The position numbers and the translations under genes were made by a program. Positions 1 to 10,619 of a DNA stretch of 64,000 bases are shown here, piece after piece. The stretch is taken from NCBI GenBank assembly GCA_019055375.1, contig JAHQIW010002073.1:44094-108093 (forward strand), read 5' to 3'. Each line of letters opens with the position of its first letter. The first letter of the stretch is position 1. The notes under the pieces are model-generated. The model ran no database searches and was not told the DNA's origin. It worked only from the letters and a program-made list of their open reading frames with translations. Origin of the DNA: Parelaphostrongylus tenuis. Lineage: Eukaryota; Nematoda; Chromadorea; Rhabditida; Metastrongylidae.

Positions 1-1126
1 ACTGGAGTAAAATATAAAATTTTCACCAGACCGTTTGAGAAAGGGGTTCTAAAGCTGTTCACAGTCGTACTACAGTGGATAATGAAGTCACTCGATTGGA
101 CAAGGAGGACTTACGCATTGCTGGAAAATTTCTGCCAAACTATTGTTTCGAGTATAACACAGTCAAAATTTTAAATGCCCGTGAACCAGGGCGATGTATG
201 CGAACTCATTAAGGCGAATTAAGGATAAATTCTGCTAAAGTAAAACGAGGACATAGTTCATGAAAGATCCTTGGTGTTATTATCGAGTCGGAATGGAAGG
301 CTTTCTGAAAAAAAGTTCACCTCACGTGTTTTCGTGGTCGTTCAATGAAAATGAAGAATAACGTAAAGTCCTTACAAGGTTCGTGATCTAAGTTCACAGT
401 CATCCAAACTGGAAAGATAAGGATTCAAAATTCATCGGCAAATGAAGATCAAAGACCTCAAAACAAATCCAAACTTCGAAAAAACAAGTAAGAGCGATGG
501 TTAATCACTGTACTGTAAGCGCTGTGCGTTACACATCAGGCGTCAGAGTACAGGCGATGGATAGCCACTTTGATGGTCACACTTCCTTATAAATGCCCTA
601 GATGGACAGTAGTGTTCTATGTGGTATCACTGCAGGAAAGCACGCTCAATTTTTAAGCGCTTGACGTTATCGCGCACCGACCTTTCCATATCGTCGTCAC
701 TACTGAGAACTTTCTTTTGTGGACTGGAGAAAGCCGGAGGAATCTGAATGAGTCTCATCAACCTTCAGATCCAAAAATGGTAGGCCTAGTGAACAGCGTC
801 TGTGCGGAACCTTAGTCGTTCTGGACGGCAATACATTCCACTGATCTTTCCTTTGACATAATGGAGTAAGCAATACACTGTAGATCATAAAGCTGTTCAA
901 AAAGTGGTTTCGAGGCGATTTAGCAAAAATCATTGAAGCCATCAACCATGAAATGCCATGCTAACGCAGGTGTAATTTCGAACATGTCTTGTTGTTGGTA
1001 CTACTCAATCTTCGAAAATACGGTAATTGCTTATTTATAATCATACCACCATCAGTTATAGAGTTTTTCTAAGGCTGATAACAAACAATGTACTCGGTGA
1101 ATGGATAGTTTATTGTAACTGCATAC
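1..1126. other. No recognisable feature
   Basis: I see no exon with good splice sites, no known repeat and no RNA gene here. A minus-strand open frame at 700-945 has no recognisable domain. The last exon of the SET-domain gene should lie here, because the last exon I can place ends at 1127 in phase 0, but I could not find a tail of the ELTFDYG type. Confidence 0.5.
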
Positions 1127-2159
1127 CTCAGAGCCGCCGAGAATCGGCTGATTAGCAAACAGGATGGCCCGAGATCGATGAAGCCGGAGATCATTTTCGG
1201 CATACCTAAAGAAAAAAATTCAAAAAGAAAACAGTCTTACTATGACGGACGAAAATTCAGAACTTTTATCAAATGTTGCAAATAAACTGAATGCTCAGAG
1301 AACAGTTTGCCGTCAAGCTAAAGCACTTCTAAGCCATGGTTATTACTTTGTGAGAAATGGAACATCCATGAACAGCCGTTATAAACTATAAGAGCGCGAT
1401 GAAAAGACATCGACATTATGGAAATTCGGACGACATGATTGTCTGTATATTCCTACCGCAGCATATCTGATTTCATTGAAGAAATCATTTATCTATAGAT
1501 TTATTTTTCATATATATGTTTTGGCAAGTTTTCTTTGACAGATGTTGTCTCTCAAAAATCAGTGCAAAGTTTACTTCACGCTTTTTCGGTGTACAACTGA
1601 AAGTATATTGAGTGTCTTGTTGATCAGTTTTAGAGGTTACAATTTCAAATGTTCAAACAAAGGCTCCGATATGTCCACGAATTGAAATTCCGACGATGTG
1701 CACTTTCAAACGGTTTGAAATTTTGATCGAATAAAGGCCGAGATATATTCATTTTTAGTAAACATTGATGTTAAAATATTTTACCACACACCTAATTATG
1801 GTTAAGTTTGGAAGACAACCATGAGTGATGAAGCGTGCTACGTTCCCTTTTCTTTTCGGATCAATGTAGATCGTTTCAATCCATTTGTCGAACGCTTTGA
1901 GCTAAAAAATGGCGATGTTGCAACTGAGAGAAGAGAACTTAGCAGTACTAAAGAAAGAAAAGGAAAAGTCTCTGATAGATACTGATCGCACAAAAAGAAA
2001 CTAGGAGCATTGGATTATGCATTGATAAATGGTATAGCTGCGGAAAAGTAACTTATAATTTTGAGCTTGATCTCAGATAGACCACAACCAGTTCAGTGAG
2101 CAGAATTCAGATAGGAATGTTGTTGAACGCGAAGGCACAACGTCTTAAGGATGCTAAGG

Positions 2160-2330
2160 GCCTTAGAAGTCTGTCAGGTCTTCAAGCTGTCCTTTGTTAT
2201 AACATTTCCCTGCTGAGACAGGACTTTCGACGGCATCGATAAAGATGAAATCCTATCGGCGCTCGCCGACCGAGGAGTGCAACCGTCCTACATGGCAAGT
2301 GTACCTTACTATAGTTAGAATTTCACGATA
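2160..2330 (+). mobile_element. LINE reverse-transcriptase fragment
   Basis: The frame beginning near 2222 reads TFDGIDKDEILSALADRGV followed by QPSYM. This matches the reverse-transcriptase motif with a catalytic Asp after Phe (AFDSI type), followed by the helix and the GV-P-Y turn seen in RTE/Jockey-like LINEs. The frame is lost on both sides. It lies inside the SET gene, in antisense to it. Confidence 0.45.
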
Positions 2331-2859
2331 ATATAGATTTCAGTCGACAGAGAAGGATTTTGAGAGAAAAATGGTGTTACAAGATCGCGTTACCCGCTAA
2401 CGTTGTCTATGGCCTTTTTCTATCATTTTTCGAGATTGCGTAAGCTGGGAAAAACAACCAGAAGACTGCTACGACAGAATCAAATTCTGAAACTTGATAC
2501 GGCTTCGAACTCGTGAATACCCTTTCCGTTGGATCATGTATTACGTGCGGCACTGTCAAGGCTATAGCTCCGCCTTTCTCTACGTAATGTGAGCAAAACT
2601 GAGCCAACCAAATCAGACTAGTCCTTCAAACCTGCACTTTCTTCACACGCGCTAATTTCTCATAAATTTCTGTCGACTCAGCATCTTGTAAAGAAAAAGC
2701 GTACTCTTCCGAGGTCTTTCCTCTTTCCCTTAAAACGTTCTCCTGAAACATGTCCGACTCAATCACGTAAAAATTACAGTCAAATTAGCAAATTGAAAGG
2801 AAAATCAACTAACTGTTACGACTTCTCCGCAGAATTCAAGCACAGCACATCCTGTAAAA

Positions 2860-3340
2860 CCTTTATTTCATATACGTATATCTATTTATTTCTTTGTATA
2901 TTGGAGACACATTGACTGGCAAACAATAATATTTCGAAGAGTGCCGATAATTTCTTGACAGGCATTCCATTTGTCAGCAGATAATGTTCTTTGTGATTAT
3001 TGAAAAGCACTAATCTCACTATAAAAGAATGGCAACTTTTGGACAAAATACTGCTTCAAGCTATCGTTTCGTTTGAGGTACAAGCCAAAGAGTAACGAAA
3101 ACATGCGCTCTCTAAACTTCCAAAATCTGAAACTTATTGTTTCGAACCTAGAGATTCGTGAGGAAATCTATATACCTATCAATTTTTAGTTCATTCAATA
3201 TGTTCACTATGAGGTGAGGTGTGTTTGCTTCGAAATGACGTGGATAAAATTGCAGTGAAATCAAGTCGAACTCTACTGATAGTGGCCTTTACGTGTTGAA
3301 CAATACAACATCACTTGTTTTGTAATGAATAACACAACAT
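2860..3340. other. Intronic stretch without recognisable feature
   Basis: AT-rich DNA inside the long SET-gene intron. I see no exon, RNA or repeat that I can name. Confidence 0.4.
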
Positions 3341-3452
3341 GTATTTCGTTTCGAGTGTTTTCTTCAGACCACTACTCAAATTTCGATATGCCTGATAATC
3401 ACTATTTGAGCCACGCATGTCAGTGGTCTATCAATGAGGGCTGACTTATGGA

Positions 3453-3495
3453 GCCCGATACACGTGTTTCGATCTTGCGATCTCGTCAGTCGGGC
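3453..3495 (-). ncRNA. Hammerhead ribozyme, left arm of palindrome
   Basis: Read on the minus strand: stem I GCCCGA, core CTGACGA, stem II GATC with a GCAA tetraloop and GATC, core GAAA, a palindromic helix III (ACAC/GTGT with A from the core), cleavage triplet GTA, then TCGGGC closing stem I. Every invariant core base is present and both stems pair perfectly. Helix III has no loop, so it would be stable only in a dimer or co-folded form, as known for minimal hammerheads with a short helix III. The activity is not shown. Confidence 0.75.
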
Positions 3496-3964
3496 AGTTA
3501 CCCTTTCTCGTCTTTTGCTAATCTCTGTGGGAGCTCCAGTCCCCATACTAAGAGTTAGCGACGACGAACATTTTACACTCTGTGTCCAGTGAAATTTTCA
3601 CCGAACACAAAGTGTTGTACACTTGATTGCTCTTAGCTGGTATATTCAGTATATCATGTCTTTCGTTTCAAGTGTTTTCTTGAGACCACAACTCAAATTT
3701 CAATATGCCTGATAATCATTACTTGAGCCACGCATGTCAGTGCTCTATCACGCATATTGAAATTTGAGTAGTGGTCCTAAGAAAACACTCGAAACGAAAG
3801 ACATGATATTTTGAATATACCAGCCAAGAGCAATCGAGTGTAGAACATTCTGTGTTCGGTGGAAATTTTACTGGACATAGAGTGCAAAACATTCGTCGTC
3901 GCTAACTCTTGGTGCGGGGACTGGAGCTCCCACAGAGATTAGCAAAAGACGAGAAAGGATAACT

Positions 3965-4007
3965 GCACGACTGACGAGATTGCAAGATCGAAACACGTGT
4001 ATCGGGC
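3965..4007 (+). ncRNA. Hammerhead ribozyme, right arm of palindrome
   Basis: Same fold as in the left arm but on the plus strand, the sense of the downstream reverse transc­riptase: core CTGACGA at 3971-3977, stem II GATT-GCAA-GATC at 978-989, GAAA at 3990-3993, helix III and cleavage triplet GTA ending at 4001. Stem I is GCACGA against TCGGGC and has one A-G mismatch. Stem II has one U-G pair in place of C-G. Confidence 0.7.
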
Positions 4008-4469
4008 TCTATAAGTCAGCCCTCATTGATAAACCACTAACATGCGTGGCTCAAGTAATGATTATCACGCATATCGAAAAAATAACACAAAAATCAAAAA
4101 ATCCACGCACCCATTGGTATATTACTCAAAGTTCGCAATCCAAACCCAATTTTGTCGTCTCGTCGAAAAACTTCGAATCTAAAGTAAACGACAACAAAGG
4201 ACTGTGTGACCTACAAATGTTGTTCGATGTTCCACTTACTTTGCATAGTAGTAATATTATCTAATGAACTTTGTGCACCCGTGCATGAATCTGTATGAAA
4301 CAGTTACTGATAAGGGTGGAGAATTTTGTTGTGATTCCTCGACAGTTAGATATCGCAATAACGAACAATCATCTTGAAGATGCTTCGCTTTACCGATCGT
4401 CTTATGCATAGAAATTCAAAAGGCAAAACCGCAAATCAAACAATGAGTGGGTCCTTACGGCAAAAGCGG

Positions 4470-5350
4470 TGACGCTTGACACCATCTATCATTTCTCAAC
4501 TGAAAATACAGTCACCAACATGTCCTGTCTTATACTTGCTTATAAAAACACATAAGTTAATATCCACTGATGATCTGAGGTCTAACGATTCATTTATATT
4601 CAAAGTTAGACCCATCTTCAGCTATGTAGGCAGACCGACGGATAGAACAGCATGCTTCATAACGTTAAAAACATCCCACATTCCAGCCTATCTGACGAAC
4701 ACTCAGATGTTCCTGGATCGTCTACGTAACGCGAACCCGAACAACGCGTGCGCAATGGAGTCATTCGATGTCACTGCTTCATATACCAACGTTTCGAATA
4801 ACTCATTGCAAGCCACACATTAGCTTCTGATATAACACCAGGGAGCTGTAAACATGTATGGCTTGTCGATTGAACAGTTCATGATCCTATCAAAAAAGTG
4901 CCTGAAATGCTCAATCTTCAGATGGTCAGGGAAATATTATGCTCAAATAAGAGGGCTGACAATGGGGCAGCGACTGGCACTTAGCCTGGCGATTGCCTTT
5001 ATGTCGAAAGTGGAAGCACCAGTGATGGATCTCCGGCATTACTCTACTGTAGGTGTATAGATCATTGTCTGGTTATCTGTTCCACTCAGAGAAGCTAGGT
5101 AAATGTTTTAAGATTGTTGAATGAACAGTCAGAGTATATAAAATTCACCCGTGAGATACCAAAAGATAATTGGCTTCTTTCTTGAACGTGCAAATAAGCT
5201 TGAGGGAGAGCCGCTACATAACAAAGCGGTACGGAAGCCAAGTAATAAGAATATCCTGGTTCACTATCTCTCTTCTCATCGCTCACATACACAAAAGCGT
5301 TTCCGGTGGTCACTTGAATTATTCGATGGAACACATATGAAAGCGTGAGT
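4470..5350 (+). mobile_element. Penelope-like retroelement, reverse transcriptase, broken
   Basis: Penelope-like elements copy themselves by reverse transcription and are distinct from LINEs. Pieces in order on the plus strand: VLYLLIKTHK, then KVRPIFSYVGRPTDR, then NTQMFLDRLRNAN followed by AMESFDVTASYTNVS, after a frame change FRWSGKYYAQIRGLTMGQR and IAFMSKVEAP, and after further changes VRKPSNKNILVHYLSSH. These are the characteristic blocks of Penelope-type reverse transcriptase, in the right order. The catalytic box expected as YIDDC reads CIDHC near 5045-5060, so the second Asp is lost. There are several stops and frame breaks and no GIY-YIG endonuclease, so the copy is dead. It lies within the SET gene, antisense to it. 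Confidence 0.8.
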
Positions 5351-5379
5351 ATGTTAAGAGTTGATTATGTGCTTGTTGC

Positions 5380-5545
5380 GATTGAAATCTAGGTCTTGTG
5401 ATTTTTTCTAAAGGAATAGTGAAGATGGTTGGCTTATTGTATTGCCAACAATTTGACCTTTCCAGGCTCTGAAGAAGGCGAAACTGCCGAAACGTCAGCT
5501 GTCAAATAAAGTTTATTGTAACATGTCGTGTTTGGCTTAAAGTAG
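5380..5545 (+). mobile_element. 3' tail of the Penelope-like element
   Basis: A block containing GGCTCTGAAGAAGGCG, then GCCGAAACGTCAGCTG and an AATAAAG-like end. The same block appears inverted at 23.05-23.11 kb (CTTCTTCAGAGCC), which marks it as dispersed. It follows the reverse transcriptase directly. Confidence 0.5.
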
Positions 5546-5979
5546 AAGATCAGGAATTGTATTGAGTCATGCCGAGGTTAATAGACAGTCGGGTCTTGGA
5601 TCTGTACGAAACATTTGTCAAAAGTATGTCCAACAACGTTCTTCTACTGACTCACTTGAACGGTGAAGGGAGAAATTTAGCACTTAGTGAGTTTTTACAC
5701 TGTCCCACACAAGCGCACTTCTCGCCACAGCCGACTAATAACGTATTGAAGAATGTTGCATCACGATTCAGGTACACACGTCCGTCTCCCTGTAGCATGG
5801 AGTACTTGAAAAACTAAATATAAGTCTTCTTGTAAGTTCTGGCGCTAAAGCAATAAACACCAGATTTCATAATAAAATTGGATTACTGGCAGTCATTCAA
5901 TAACCAGAATCTCGATAATTCTGGTGCTAAGAGTGGTTTTCGAAACGACTCATACAGAGCGCTGTTAGAGGAAAAAAAA

Positions 5980-6280
5980 TTTTTTGGACTTGAAGTACTT
6001 AGCTTGTTTCTTGATGTCTATAGTGGCTTTATTTGGCATCGTGAAAAGAAAAGAACTTCGTGCGGACAGAACAAAGCCTCCTCTACAATCTCTATGCAGA
6101 AAACTCAGAAATTTTTCCGAGAAGGGATAAAACTCTATGTAAGTGAAGAAAATCGTGTCGCTCTCGAATGCTGCGGATTTTTAGGCTGTAATCAAAATCG
6201 CTGCGCACAGCGTCATTTATTTGGGAATTTTTTCCCGTTTCCAAAAAAATTCCAGGTCATTTGCATGAGACTTATGTAGG
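5980..6280 (+). pseudogene. Possible inverted Pre-SET segment
   Basis: A plus-strand frame contains SCGQNKASSTISMQ and, further on, VALECCGFLGCNQNRCAQR. The spacing E-C-x3-x-x-C-x4-C-x-x-R is that of the third Cys cluster of Pre-SET domains (as in SETDB1, E-C-x3-C-x-C-x4-C-x-N-R), but one Cys is Leu and the Asn is Gln. This is the part missing from the minus-strand SET gene that surrounds it. Either this piece was inverted in place or the match is chance. No SET exon follows on the plus strand. Confidence 0.3.
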
Positions 6281-6299
6281 AGACTGTTCTTTCGTTCTA

Positions 6300-7500
6300 T
6301 GAGCACAAATATTTTTTGTTGCAGTAAAACGTGATTTTCTTTCCGTTCTAACAACGCTCTACATGGACCGCTTCAAAAACCAGTCTCAGCAGCAAATATG
6401 TTGAGACTCGGGCTTTTGAATGACTATCAAAGATCCATGCTTTTTATCAAATTTAATATTTGCTGTTCTAGTGTCAAAGCTTTTGGTAAAACCTAACAAA
6501 TAGCTGCGAAAAGTCAAAAAAGTAAATATTCATAAAATGTAATCACCAGAATAGTGCACTGTGTGAACTTGTCACTCATCTGTCGACAAGCACACTTTTC
6601 AACGCACGTAAAATCAGTACAATCACATCTCACCTAAAAACATTGAGATTCGGTTCAAATCAACAAAAGTTGAGATAGAAAAAAAGTGATAAAGTCGAGA
6701 GTGGCACAAAAATGATTGCAAGGCATATTGAATTTTGAGCTGTGGTCTCAAGAAAACACTCAAAACGAAAGTCGAGAGTGTCAATAATTCGTCACGGCGA
6801 TGCTCATAATATACAATGCACACGTCTGGAGAGTTTAGCGCACTTCAACTATATACTTCATGTTTGTATTGTAAGAGTATCAAAATTTTTTCAACTTCCT
6901 GTTTACTTCACCCTCAAGAGGATTTCTCTTCTACATATCTTCTTCCTTATGGATCTCGTAGCGACTTTTTCGTAGTGTACAGATATATTGCTACGGAGCC
7001 GTTGCTGATGGCAGAGGTAGCATTAGTCGTTCTTCCCATGATTATAGAAAGCCATGTGATCCCATATGACTCATGCAAAAAATCATTCATCTCCGTATAT
7101 AAATGTTTTAAAAGAACAAGAGCCTTGTTTCGCTCTCTGTCAACGATGAGGGGTATATTGATGATGCTTGAATTAACAATTTTGACAGCAATATGTCTGC
7201 ACAGGTATTGCTTGTAGCGGGTCTTTCAACGGCTGAAGAGCTACCGCAAACACTGCCAGCTTTTCCACTTTATATGTACAAGAAGATGCCATGAGAGATA
7301 GCATGAGAGAGCAGTTTTTTCAACGATTTGGGCCACTTTGATTTAAATTGTCGAGCACTGCACATTACTCACACGTCCCTGCACTCGCTTAAACTTCACA
7401 TTCTTTTCACATCTGTATTTGGATAGATTATTGAAGTGACAAACATATTAAGAGAAAGCGTTAATAAAGTCTGGAAGGACATAGTTGGAGATAATTGACC
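6300..7500. other. Intronic stretch, mostly unassigned
   Basis: Contains a short fragment of the palindrome repeat at about 6720-6785 (inverted block of the GTGGTCTCAAGAAAACACTC type). The open frames at 6742-7217 show no recognisable domain or convincing splice sites. Confidence 0.4.
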
Positions 7501-8409
7501 GACTTCACGTACCATAGCAATGCCTTCATTATCTTCAGATTCCGTATAATTTGAGAAATCGTTGGTGCATATGTACGTAAAATTTTCTGGAAGATCACAT
7601 CTCTGCGTGTCCGAAAACACCTTCACAGGATACAACTCTTTTCCGCGCGATAAGTCTCTGTAAGAAAACTAGAACACTTAGCACTTTTCTTTGCCATTAC
7701 TAGAAGAAAAATCTATGGTACACGTAAATAAGAAACTTCAGGATACCATTGGATTGAAAAGATAGTAAAGTTATGCATAATCATAGCTATGAGTTTTAGT
7801 TCCAAACTGTTGCAACACATGTTTGTTGTAGTTTTTCTTATTTTCGAAAAGTGGGCTGTCCAATAAAAGCAAGAGATTGACACTGAAGTGGAACTACTGA
7901 CTATTAATTATGGTGGTCAACCTTAGCTGAACCCAATTCTACCAAGAGCTATGTGGAATTGCAAATCATGTCATCCGTGGCTATGCAGGCTGGTTAGTCG
8001 TCATACATGTATACATAAAAAATTCTGCTTAATGACAATAATTTTGTGGACACTGAGAGCAGAAAAAAATTGTCTCCAAGAACTAACAGTGTTAAAAGAT
8101 TACGCCCCGATGAACCATTTCGCAAAGGATTGTAAATAAATTCGTCGAAGGCGCTCGCATCAAAAGTAGTATCCACGCGTTCAGAACTCCTGTCAATTCT
8201 TGATTTTGGCACTGAGAGCTTGATCATACGTTCCAGACGCAATTTCTCTGCAAAGGTACCAACGAACTTGAATGTAGGTAAAATAAAATCTGACATTATT
8301 GAAATTGCTTACGAGTTTTTCTCACTAAATCCACCACTGCTTCGGGGAACGGACTAACTGGCACATCTCTCCGATGGCGATAAAGAATTGTGGCTGCGCA
8401 CGCCTACAA

Positions 8410-9530
8410 GACAAATTAACATTTCTTAACTCGTTCGCAACAGCAGCCATTTTGGCCCGGTGAGCGCTAAGGACGGCGAAGAAACTGGTAGCGACGCGCT
8501 TTCCAATGATGATCTGATGGCTTCGATGAAGTTCAGATTTATACCCTCACTGAAAAGGGTTTTATTGTCGCTAGAACGTTGAATATCACTGAAGGGACTC
8601 TAGCGAAATCATTCTTAATATAAACAACGCCGAGGCCTTCTAAAACCTCACATTTCCTAACGGGAAAACCATATCCTTACGGAGAGTGCAAATTACCATC
8701 ACTTATTCTGTGATCTATGCTAATTTATTTATGCCTATTCCTAAATCAATCTTATTTATCCTTTATTTCTTACGACAACATCAATTCGCGTCTATACATT
8801 TCTGCAAGTCAATAATAATCTTATAATCAATTAGATAATAAGTTTATAAAGTAGAATGTTGCTACAAAAATCTTCGACTTTTGATATTCTCTCAGTATGC
8901 ACGGTATCGAAAATCACTACAATGGTTTAAGACTACGAAACAATGATAAGTTTGTCGAAAATGATGCCGCAAATGCACGCGAAGCTATTCATTGACTATT
9001 CTTAATAATTTGAAGAATAGGGTACCTGAACTGTTGCAATCTCTACTGAATTATAGGAGAGACTATGAACTATCGACAATGGTTTTAAACTTTCGCACTA
9101 ATTTTTCGTGATCTATGCATCTCATTTCAGTTGAATGTCCTCTTGGTGGTTTCCTATACATCTCCCAGTTCCCATACCTCCATGGGCTTCCCTGCCACCA
9201 CATGCAGGTGGTTGTGACGGTCTGTCGGAACATCTCAGTCCTTCTGGTCCAACATCTGCTTTATTTGGATATGTTCTTCCACTCATGATCAACGCGAGTC
9301 ATTTCTCTGCTGCATGATTTATTTCGCTTTGCCGTCCATAGCAGTTCCTGTTAGAGATTTAGAGCTAAGGTTCTTCCCTTAGAACATTAACGAAAAATTC
9401 CGTGCGCATGGGTAGATGTTACTTTCACAACTTATTTATATCACGAACGCGCAGGAGAGCCGGATACTCTTGTGTACAATGCAAGTGTACACAATCCACT
9501 CTTGCAATAAACTAAATGATACTTCATTTG
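8410..9530. other. No recognisable feature
   Basis: AT-rich DNA upstream of the first placed SET-gene exon. A Pro-rich plus-strand open frame at 9135-9317 follows a good acceptor-like TTTCAG but matches nothing I know. The gene's earlier exons and start are not placed. Confidence 0.4.
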
Positions 9531-9539
9531 AGAGACTTA

Positions 9540-9800
9540 GTATCGCACGTCTTCCAAGAGTGAAAAATCAGTAATCTTTTTTACCTCTAAATTTAGTGGA
9601 GAAAAATATCCATTACGGATTTTAAACCTTTTGTCTACAATACTGCCTTTTTCCATTTTGAGAGTTTCAAGAGAAACTAGATTTTGCATATGAAGAGGCA
9701 TGCATTTGAAAAAATCTCTAGAGACTATGGGATTTTCAAACACATTTTGGATAAGCTCGTCGTGTTTAGGTTTTTTGATACTTATAATCCCATACTATTA
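9540..9800 (-). pseudogene. Bacterial Rpn/YhgA-like nuclease (transposase-like) gene, 5' fragment
   Basis: Minus-strand frame reading KKPKHDELIQNVFENP, then VSRDFFKCMPLHMQNLVSLE and TLKMEKGSIVD. This is the N-terminal pattern of Rpn-family recombination-promoting nucleases (putative transposase, PD-(D/E)XK), which are common in Wolbachia and Rickettsia: a DELIQ-VF start, a DFF--LP block and the L--L--EKGSFVD block. After VD the frame changes; a shifted frame continues FFSTKFRGKKDY, resembling the next family block. No catalytic part is preserved. It starts about 60 bases downstream of the alaS fragment on the same strand, a bacterial spacing. I see no eukaryotic exon structure in it. Confidence 0.6.
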
Positions 9801-9855
9801 CTAATAAAAAGCATTATGTACGTTTTCTATTCAATAGAACAATGACAAGATTATC

Positions 9856-10271
9856 TTAATCAAAAATCTTGAGCAAGCTTTGTATTTCTTCTTCAACATT
9901 CGGTAAGTTAGTTAAATCGCTTCCGCATGCTTCAGCTATGTTAGCCTGACCAGCACCACCGCTACCACCTAAGAATAAAGATTCTTTTGCAACATTCCTT
10001 TTATCTGTTATAGCTTCACTTACTGCAACTGTAATGAGTAATTTACCAATCCTCTCAGCAATATTTACTACTACTGAATCTTCTGCTTTTTTGCTCAAGT
10101 TTGCAGCAGCTTGACGTAATATTTTATTACCTGAATTTTTTACATGTCGATAAATTAGGTTAGCGCCGTTTATTTCTTCAGCTTGCTTCTTAAGCTGCTC
10201 TAAGCTTATATCTAAACTTGATAAATAACTTCTCCAAGTTCCTTTTCAAGCTCTTTATTACGCTCTAAAAG
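9856..10271 (-). pseudogene. alaS: Alanyl-tRNA synthetase C-terminal fragment of Wolbachia/Rickettsiales type (nuclear transfer)
   Basis: Bacterial AlaRS charges tRNA-Ala; this piece is its C-terminal domain. On the minus strand it reads LLERNKELEKELGE, then after one frame break near 10235 SLEQLKKQAEEINGANLIYR, NKILRQAAANLSKKAEDS, GKLLITVAVSEAITDKRN, SLFLGGSGGAGQANIAEACG, and ends SLLKIFD with a stop at 9856. The coiled 'LLERNKELEKEL' start, the EING motif and the Gly-rich G-GG-GQA-IA motif are diagnostic of the AlaRS C-terminal region. The Ala/Lys/Ile-rich, AT-rich style points to Rickettsiales. The 5' break lies at an A-run (10272-10283). The catalytic and editing domains are absent, so it is a dead fragment. 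Confidence 0.85.
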
Positions 10272-10619
10272 TAAAAAAAAAAACTAAAAAAGAATTAAAA
10301 CTATGCCTTGGATGAAGACTTGGAAAGCTTCTTATCCTAAACGTGCTCCTTTCACCTTTCATAGTGAGAATTTTTGCGACAATTGGGCGCACTTTTTACT
10401 TAGCATACGTTCATAAAAGTTTTCCAAGTAGCATCCTACCGTTTTGTGACGGCAAAGTTTGGTTGGAGTAGACTTTAGAAGTAGAACGCAATCTTATTCT
10501 CGTTAGCAGAGCATGCTATTAAGGCATTTCCAAAAAACAAGCTTGACATCAAGATCTACACTTTTTATTTCATCGAACGACTACATATAAAACAAAAAAG
10601 CATGTTCGAAAACCTTGAA

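Larger units (their letters stand above)
3345..4085. repeat. Long palindrome, probable Penelope-type terminal repeat pair
   Basis: The left half (about 3345-3700) returns as its reverse complement in the right half (about 3745-4085), around a short centre near 3720. Landmarks in order in the left arm are the block GTGGTCTATCAATGAGGG, the GAGCCCGATACACGTG block, the block GTTAGCGACGACGAAC and the block TTTCGTTTCAAGTG. All recur inverted and in mirror order in the right arm. Each arm carries one hammerhead fold, listed separately. The structure lies just upstream of, and in the right orientation for, the Penelope-like reverse transcriptase at 4.47 kb. Inverted terminal repeats carrying hammerheads are known for Penelope-like elements; the link to this copy is inference from position. 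Confidence 0.75.
1127..8403 (-). pseudogene. SET-domain histone-lysine methyltransferase (SUV39/SETDB type), split and probably decaying
   Basis: Such proteins transfer methyl groups from S-adenosylmethionine to histone lysines in the nucleus. Minus-strand exons, in order: 8313-8403; 8088-8247; 7513-7657; 2814-2851; 2632-2742; 1127-1205. The first three join in matching phases. The third begins DLSRGKELYPVKVF and continues LPENFTYI, the typical start of a Pre-SET domain (PF05033). The exon at 2814-2851 reads CAVLEFCGEVVT and the next ENVLRERGKTSEEYAFSLQ, the N-terminal half of a SET domain (PF00856). The last reads AENDLRLHRSRAILFANQ, as in the SET C-terminal flank. Around 1400-1470 a frame reads SCRPNFHNVDVF where NHSC-P-N is expected, but the preceding residues are wrong. 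The zinc-binding Pre-SET middle is missing on this strand; a candidate lies inverted at 5.98-6.28 kb. The apparent gap between exons at 2632 and 2598 is only 33 bases. The assignment is fairly firm; whether the gene works is doubtful. Confidence 0.5.

Noticed and set aside
2410..2598. Minus-strand frame FCSHYVEKGGAIALTVPHV as the next SET exon
   Set aside because: It would need a 33-base intron and does not resemble the SET core; I left it out of the gene.
5460..5510. CTGAAGA followed by GAAAC and GTC in the Penelope tail, hammerhead-like
   Set aside because: The order resembles a hammerhead, but there is an unpaired extra base before stem II and no stem I partner; other copies do not keep the pairing.
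9135..9317. Pro-rich plus-strand open frame after TTTCAG
   Set aside because: No donor, no partner exon and no known domain.
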